Below are positions 58,101 to 64,000 of a stretch of 64,000 nt of DNA, piece by piece. The notes under the pieces are model-generated. The model ran no database searches, had not been told where the DNA came from, and was given only the letters and a program-made list of their open reading frames with translations. Position numbers and translations under genes: made by a program. Position 1 is the stretch's first letter. Every line of letters begins with the position of its first letter. The stretch comes from Schizophyllum amplum (taxonomy: Eukaryota; Basidiomycota; Agaricomycetes; Agaricales; Schizophyllaceae), in contig VDMD01000004.1 in the NCBI GenBank assembly GCA_007026445.1, positions 1-64,000 of the forward strand, read 5' to 3'.

Positions 58101-60303
58101 GACGATGTCCGCGAGCAGGTCTAGGCCTCGTGCACGGTCTCGAGCGGGGCTTCGGGCAGCTGCTGCGCTTCCAAGCACGCCTCGACGGAGGTCGTCCATG
58201 CAACTTGAATAGCGAGCGTGACGAGTTGCGCAGGATACTTCGTCATCCACTCCATGAGCTGGTCGACGGCCACCTTCTCGCCGGTACCATAGAACGACTG
58301 CAGCTCCTCCACGGCGGCCGAAAGCAGGTCCGACAGGGACAGCCGCATCATCGTCTCGATACGCGCGAGCCAGTCGTTGATCTTGGGGTACTCCTTCAGC
58401 AGGATGGGCGCCGTAAACATGACCTCTTCTCCCTCGCGCGAAGCCATGCCGCGGATCTCCGTCAGCTCCTCATCGAGCATAACCGTCGATATCCCAGCAA
58501 ACATCTTCTTCAGGTGCTTCATAATCCGCAGGATATCCTTGCTGTTACCGATGATCTCCAGCAGGTCCTCGTCTCCGACGAAGTAGAACCGCGGGAATGA
58601 GGAACGCTCGCGCTCAAGGTATTCACCGAGCGCTTTCTGGATCTTGTTGAGCATTTCGGCGAGGCGCTCGAGACTCTTCTGAATGCCGGGATGTTCATGA
58701 CGTCGAGGACGAAGGGCGACTTGTAAACTTTCTTCATCGCGGCAAGGAACTCGGCGTTGATGTTCTGGAAACGAGCACTCTCGACTGGGAGAAGATGCTT
58801 GATGTCAGCACTGCCGGAGAAAATGCCCTCGAGATACACCCATTGGCGTTGGACGTCGATCCAAACGTCTAGAAAGAAGATGAGCAGGAATAAAGCGCGT
58901 TCGGGAAAGGACTGACCGAAGAGAACGTGAATGCGATTCAGCTCTCCTCCCATGAACCGGCTTCCTCCTCGAATACTGCACGACCGTTAGCCTCAGATCA
59001 TTAAGAGGAAAGAGGCTGCCTCACCCTTGTAGTACGGTGACATCTTCATGGCCGTGAGGGAATTCAAGTTCTCGCTGCACTTATGAAGAGGTCGTCCCAA
59101 CCACGAATCAAACGACACTTGTTCTGGTAGTTGACCAAGTCGAGCGTGTAGTTGCTCCACACTTCCTTCACTTGCTTGATGTACTCTTCGAGAGCCATCT
59201 GATATACTGTCAGCGCAGCCCCTTGTTGATTCCATGAACGAATGTACCTCTCCCTGGGCCTGCACGATGACCTCCTTGATGAGCGTCTCGTTGCGTTTGA
59301 GGTCCATGTCATAGACGTTGCCGAGCGTCAGGCTGCCAAAGCAAGTTAAGCGGCTATCCTCGATCGTAGTGTGTGCACACTCACAGAGTCAAGCTGATTG
59401 ACGACGGCATCTTCAGCACCTTGAATAACTGCTTCCAGTGCCTGTCCTTTAGGGCCTCACTCTTCAGCTCGCCCACAATGATGTTGCTTTTCAACAAGCC
59501 TCGCAAAACCTCCTGCACATACTCGAACGCCGCATACTGCCTCATCCTTGTTGGCATCTCCTTCGTGCTCGCCAGCAGCTGGTCAATCTGCTGCCTCAGC
59601 TTCCGTGGCTGCACCGTCGCCCACGACAACTCCCTCAGCTCCCCAATCGCGCTCCAGATGCCCGTGAGCGCCGTCCATACGGCCTTGAGGTCGCGCAGCT
59701 CCTCGAAGACGGGCTCGAGGCGCGCGTGGCGCGTGAGTTCCAGGTCGAGCGCCTCCTTCGCGCGGCAGACGAGGTCGTAGTCCTCCTGCACGCGCGTCAG
59801 CTTCTTCTCGAAGACGTTGATCGTGTTCATGGCCGTATCCGCGGGCATGTTGCCCTGCACCGGGCGCGTCGTCTCCCACTCGGCGATGATGTCGTTGATC
59901 TTGTTGTCCACAATCTTGTCTTCCGCGACAATCTTGAGTTGCAGGCCGGCTAGAAAGGACAGGATTAGTCAAGGAACGCGCTATGAGAGCCGCACGCACC
60001 GAGCTGCTCCTGAATCGAGTCGTTCTTGCGCTTTAGTATCTCATTGTATGCGCTCCATTCGCCGCGCAGCTGGTCGCTATACAGCCAATCATCCGGGAAC
60101 TGGAACCGAAAACGCTCCAGCGTCTTCTCGCCGTTCGCGCAGAGGTCGATCATCGGGCCCATGCCTTGGTCTTCTTCTTGAGGTCCTGCACGAACGTGAT
60201 GAACGTGACGGCCGCCGCCGTCGACGAGTTCGGCGAGGCAAAGGCCTGCGGAGCGGTGAGCACATCGGGCGCGACGGGGCGCGCGGCAGTCGCTAACCTC
60301 CAT
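49118..60303 (-). CDS. cytoplasmic dynein heavy chain, linker and motor only; about 14 frameshifts
   Basis: Minus-end microtubule motor. Order along the minus strand: pre-linker ([24 protein letters not shown]), linker, AAA1 with GPAGTG/K and [11 protein letters not shown]2 (HGLMMVGP), AAA3 with GPPGSGKT and FCDEIN, AAA4 with GVSGSGK and FIMDESNV, stalk coiled coil and microtubule-binding region (about 53.5-52.8 kb), AAA5 with [11 protein letters not shown]6 and the C-terminal domain ending LTAGS. Roughly 3,500 residues; full-length heavy chains have 4,000-4,700, so the N-terminal tail is missing. The frame shifts by one base near 60160, 59087, 58945, 58688, 58126, 57868, 57702, 57485, 57068, 56716, 55978, 54326, 51860 and 49679, while splice sites and motifs are conserved. 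Either a decaying gene or local sequence error. Start taken at 60303 (ME, then intron). Confidence 0.85.
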
Positions 60304-60424
60304 GTTGAGTGTCGACGCGTCGAGGTCGCGGTCAAGAGGAAGCAATTGATTTACGTAAGCAGCCTGCTTGTTCTTCTACCCTCACCCTCCTCGCCCCAAG
60401 AAATCACAGAGTGCCGCGCCCAAA
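60304..60424. promoter_or_regulatory. 121-bp divergent gap between dynein heavy chain and SmE
   Basis: Very short upstream region. The dynein frame stays open for 24 codons upstream of 60303 without an ATG (reads YVNQLLPLDRDLDASTLN) until a TAG at about 60376. This hints that dynein coding sequence once extended further. Confidence 0.4.
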
Positions 60425-61003
60425 ATGTCACAACGCCAGCAGCGGGTGATGGTCCAGCCCATCGTATGTGAGAAGTAATCGTATGCGACATTGTCTGACC
60501 CAGGCCGCAGAATGTCATCTTCAAAAATCTGCAGCAAGTTCGTCGCGCGTCGCGTACCCCCCCCATCTCCCGCTGATCATCGTTCCCCTGGCAGAAATCG
60601 CACGTATGCATCTGGCTATACGACAACGTGGAGATGCGCATAGAGGGTCGCATAATTGTGCGTGGATCGTTTCAAAACCATACAAGCGCGTTGAACGGTG
60701 TTCGCCAAGGCGCCGCTGTCCCCTCCATCTACCCCTTCCTCTACATCTCTTATCTTTAAATCCTTCCTGGTCTTGTGTCTCAGATGTTAGCTGGATGCTG
60801 ATTCCACCTCCCACAGGGCTTTGACGAATTCATGAACGTCGTAATAGACGAGGCAGTCGAGGTATACATCAAGGAGGCCAAGCCGCGTAGGGAGCTCGGT
60901 GCGTAGCCATTTACCCCTCTCATCTCACTCACTGAACATATCATCAGGCCGTATTTTGCTCAAGGGCGACAACATCACGCTCATCCAGCAAGTCCAATCA
61001 TAG
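60425..61003 (+). CDS. SME1: small nuclear ribonucleoprotein SmE
   Basis: Core Sm-ring protein of the spliceosomal snRNPs. Five short exons with phase-matched introns. The first reads MSQRQQRVMVQPI, then NVIFKNLQQ, then KSHVCIWLYDNVEMRIEGRI, then GFDEFMNVVIDEAVEVYIKE, and the last GRILLKGDNITLIQQVQS. Sm motif 1 ends in the conserved GFDEFMNVVIDEA, and Sm motif 2 is RILLKGDNI. The length of about 90 aa and the terminal LIQQ are typical of SmE. Divergent from the dynein gene. One intron has a run of eight C near 60555. Confidence 0.95.
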
Positions 61004-61216
61004 TTCACTATTGTTCCCATCTCCGTCAAGACTCGATCTCTGACATCCCTCACTCGCAATTTGTTGTATTCTCGATGTGTATAATGCAGTGCCTGCCCTT
61101 TGTCTTGTCTTGTCTTGCCCTTCGTCTAATCCCTCGAACATCGTGCCGCGGACTCTGCTTGAAAGCACGCTACTACGACATTGTCCTGCTTTCCCCTGTC
61201 GTGCCCTCCACCCTTG

Positions 61217-62353
61217 TCATGCCCTCTTCCCCAGCATCAAGAAAAACTTCACCGACTGTCCTTTCCTCTTCGCCGCAATATCATGAACGGAGATTCGCAT
61301 CTCGGTGAGGCCAGCTGCCTCGAACGCGCTCCGAATATCGGCCTCCGCGATGCCTCCGTGATGGCACACGAGTGATGAGTTGTTGCCTGTAAGTCTCGTC
61401 AGTATCGATTGTGTGAATGCTGAACGATGCCTGCATGATGACGATGCCTGCAAGGCGACGATGATGCCTGCACACCGCCTGCACGACGACGTTCCCCAAC
61501 ACCTGCGACAATTGCCGGCTTACCATGTTCAGGATACAAATCCTCCGCGCCCTCCGCCTTCAACAAATCCGCCACCATCAACGTGCCACCGGCTTTCAAC
61601 ACGGATGCCAGCTGGCGCGTCGTGTCCTCGATGGACGGGAAGTGATGGTAGGACGCCGCGCACTGTATCATGCGGTGGGTTCAGAATTATAGATGCCGTG
61701 GGTTGCAGGGCCATGCAGGATTTTCGTTCAAGCTTACCACAACGACATCGAACTGGTCCTCGAAGTCTGTCAGGTCTCCCTCCGAATTTCCTTCGTCTTT
61801 CAGGTCCGCTTCAACCCCAACACACACCGCGCGCATATCCTCTGGCTCCAACCCCTGCTGCTCCACGCGCTGGTTATATCGCCGCACCATGCCGGGGCTG
61901 ATGTCGACGCCTACGATGGACTTCGCGTGCGGGGTGAGGTGCTGAGAGATGAGGCCTGCGGGGCACCGTGGTTGTGAGTGATGATTCGGATGTCAGCGAG
62001 TATTCAAGTGTCAGCGGGATTCGGATGTGATGGATAGGTTGAACCTGGTTCTGACGAAACAATGGAACGCTTATAGCCAACGCGACTCACCTGTCCCACA
62101 CGCAAAGTCCAGGATTGCAGTGCTGTCTTCGTCGAAGGGGTACGCCTTGAGGAAGAGGGAGGCGAGCCTGATTTGGGATATATCATATATCAATATTCGA
62201 AGGAGGCGCAAAGGGAGGCGCAAAGAATCTGGTGAGCTACCTTCTCGTAAGTTCAATGGCGTGAGGCTTCGTATCGTAGGTCTCTGCAACGGAGTCAAAG
62301 TAGGCTTTGTTGGCTTCGACTATGTGTTGCGCGTCGGGAGTTACTGCGGACAT
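61217..62353 (-). CDS. class I SAM-dependent methyltransferase
   Basis: Start at 62353 (MSAVTPDAQHIVEANKAYF, then DSVAETYD). The SAM-binding motif I is ILDFACGTG, with an intron inside it, then GLISQHLTPHAKSIVGVDIS with the acidic ribose-binding residue. Motif II region DQFDVVV, then CAASYHHFPSIEDTTRQLA and the post-motif VLKAGGTLMVADLLK. The C-terminal KFFLMLGKRA completes a Rossmann-type fold. It resembles small fungal methyltransferases of unknown substrate. One intron (near 61386-61525) carries a short tandem repeat. Confidence 0.85.
61424..61480. repeat. intronic short tandem repeat
   Basis: Three copies of GATGCCTGCA at irregular 17-20 bp spacing plus a degenerate CGCCTGCA copy, within an intron of the methyltransferase gene. 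Confidence 0.65.
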
Positions 62354-62716
62354 GATGTGTATAGCAGTAGCGCTGCAGATGGGACTTTGAAAAGGCTGAA
62401 GTAGAGATAATTTTTTCAAAGTACTGAAAGCCTGGATGGAGGTTGAAGTTGAAGTTCAGAGGGCCGGCGTTTGCCGGAACTTCACGCGCGTCAAACTAAA
62501 TGACGGCATGCGCACTCGCGCAGTTCAGCGTCTCTGCAGTCGCGATTTGCGAGCAAAGGCACATGGGTGGATGCAGACGACCTCGTAGATCACAAGAACC
62601 AAGGAAGACGTTGCGGAGCAATAGACTACAATATGGCATTAGGAGTTGTGGTCAGCACGTAGGTACCTCAAGAGATGTGGGGAGTGACGGGTGTGCACGA
62701 GCAGCTGCGTACTCGC
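62354..62716. other. intergenic region between methyltransferase and MGR2
   Basis: About 360 bp; upstream region of the methyltransferase and 3' flank of MGR2. No gene seen. Confidence 0.5.
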
Positions 62717-63259
62717 TCACGAACGGCTGCGCCGGTCCTGCGCCCAGCGCGCCTGCATGACTGCCAGCGGGGTCACATTGACGGGTACGCGACCCTGGAC
62801 GGGGAAGTCCAAGGCGGTATCGTTGCGAATGACCTGTTATACCGTCAGTACCCTCGTGAAGGATGTGGGAGTTCGGGGGATGCATTGGTGTGTAGATGTG
62901 TGGGAGGGCATACTCACTGAGCCAACAGCCAAAAAGAAGGAGAACATGCCACCACTAGCAAGCATGTACTGGGACAGCGTCGAGAGCGCCCCGCGCGGGC
63001 CGGCACCACCGCTGGAATACCTCAGTTAAAGCTCATTTCTCAGGAACATACAACGCACCGAAGGATAGTATAAGACCCAAAGATGAAGCCAGTCGTCATC
63101 CCGACTCCTGCGCCCATTATGAAGCCCATCCTAAAGGGGACAATAAGAACGCGCTCGGTAGGGCATGGTCTGTAATTCCTCACTTCACTGCACAGAAAAT
63201 ACATATTTCAGCTTCGCGCAGCGCCCCCTAGCAGAGTCAGATACGCACTCTTCTGCCAT
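62717..63259 (-). CDS. MGR2: Mgr2/ROMO1-family mitochondrial inner-membrane protein
   Basis: Small subunit of the TIM23 translocase that seals the lateral gate and couples it to TIM21. Two hydrophobic helices with glycine zippers: MGFIMGAGVGMTTGFIFGSY and, after a short loop (SSGGAGPRGALSTLSQYM), LASGGMFSFFLAVGSVIR. This is the Mgr2/ROMO1 signature. The C-terminal extension (about 38 residues, ending QDRRSRS) is longer than in ROMO1, as in yeast Mgr2. Exons 63059-63130, 62918-63020 and 62717-62833 are firm. The first exon is uncertain: 63249-63259 (MAE) splices in phase, but an alternative upstream start cannot be excluded. One intron is only 38 nt. Confidence 0.82.
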
Positions 63260-63402
63260 ACGGACGGTTCTTGGCTGCGCTGCATGGCTCCTGCCGGTCC
63301 TCTGCACTTCGTCGCGATCGCGTTGAGAGAAATGCAAGTCTGTTGACCCGTGTTTTCGGCCGCAAGGTGGGCGGAGAGAGCTCCGGGCCGGACAGCCGGA
63401 CC

Positions 63403-64000
63403 ATGTCTTCGTCGTCCGCGCCATCGTTCCCTCCAGCGCAGCAGGCCCAGATCAGTGAGTTAGAACCTGGACTTAGCGGGCAGGAGATTGACCGTGCTGA
63501 AGTCAGGGCAAATCAAAGGGACTTGTACCATGTCGCGCTTCTGCGAGAACAGACGGAGAATGTGACAAGAGCATGGCTTGGTCAGTTTGTTGCTTTCGCT
63601 TGCGTCTAGACTTGCTGAGAGAGGTACAGGGAACCGCTCGGTACTACGATGGGACAAGGAACTTGAGCTCCTCGTCAAGCTCGTCTATTTTGGCCTGACT
63701 TCCGGTCGAGGTGTGTCTCAAGCTCGTGATTCAGGCATACCGCATTCGCTGACCACCGCAGCCACCCAGACGCTCGGCGAGGAATACACCGACATTTGGG
63801 CTGAGCGCGACGGCTCTGTACCCCCCTCCACTGCGGCTCGCGCACTCCTCGTATTGCTGCCCTCTCTTCCACCATACGTGCTAGCGAAAGTGAGCGCGCA
63901 TTGGAGAGGCAGTACGCTGCTTCGCCGCGCGTTGACCAGCCTCGAAGTCTTACATGAGATTAATCTCGCTGTATTCTATATCTGGGGCCGCGGAGGATAT
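63403..64000 (+). CDS. PEX10: peroxin 10, 5' part (runs off the window)
   Basis: RING-type E3 component of the peroxisomal Pex2-Pex10-Pex12 complex that recycles Pex5. Start MSSSSAPSFPPAQQAQI, then an intron. The Pex2/Pex12 N-terminal domain follows: RANQRDLYHVALLREQTENV, WDKELELLVKLVYFGLTSG and the family hallmark ATQTLGEEYTDIW. LLVLLPSLPPYVLAKVS and RALTSLEVLHEINLAVFYIWG complete the visible membrane part. The C-terminal RING finger lies beyond the window. Divergent from MGR2 with about 143 bp between starts. Confidence 0.9.

Noticed and set aside
1..64000. CRISPR array, rRNA or operon-like structures
   Set aside because: Spaced repeats found are short tandem repeats in introns or flanks, and the gene structure is clearly eukaryotic.

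Overview
The window is nuclear DNA from a filamentous basidiomycete, most likely a wood- or litter-decaying agaricomycete. The genes are packed on both strands and split by many GT-AG introns of about 45-60 nt. The gene set is fungal: MDV1, VAC8, CCA1, ROK1, MGR2, PEX10, a p23 co-chaperone, GH16 and GH43 glycosidases, and an expanded BTB/POZ family. The species cannot be named from the sequence alone.

Layout. 0.2-7.0 kb: a small predicted membrane protein, then three paralogous secreted GH16 beta-glucanases (one +, two -). 7.5-12.0 kb: a 902-aa serine-rich protein of unknown function, divergent from a Ran1-type Ser/Thr kinase. 12.5-20.0 kb: MDV1 (mitochondrial fission adaptor), a two-helix membrane protein of unknown function divergent from a p23/Wos2 co-chaperone, and a GH43 exo-beta-1,3-galactanase with a C-terminal CBM35. 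21.3-30.7 kb: VAC8 divergent from CCA1, an HMG-box regulator, a small hypothetical gene, and the DEAD-box helicase ROK1. 30.9-48.9 kb: an array of six BTB genes (A-F) interleaved with a BAG-domain gene and a fourth GH16. 49.1-60.3 kb: a cytoplasmic dynein heavy chain. 60.4-64.0 kb: SmE, a SAM methyltransferase, MGR2/ROMO1 and the 5' part of PEX10.

The accessory core is the BTB array. Full-length members encode an internally duplicated protein: BTB, a helical KWES...FDM segment, a Cys/His linker resembling a zinc knuckle, a second BTB, a second helical segment, and a short C-terminal tail on its own exon. One member (E) is split by two different non-autonomous DNA elements with terminal inverted repeats. 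One (D) is a stub, and one (A) carries a frameshift. The array is therefore in active birth-and-death turnover.

The dynein heavy chain is the other anomaly. Its motor sequence and splice sites are well conserved, yet it begins just before the linker with no tail, and its reading frame is broken by about fourteen single-base indels. Two of them lie in or beside the AAA1 and AAA2 P-loops. It is either a decaying gene or a locally poor assembly; read data would decide. The tail would have to be encoded elsewhere, as in a split dynein heavy chain.
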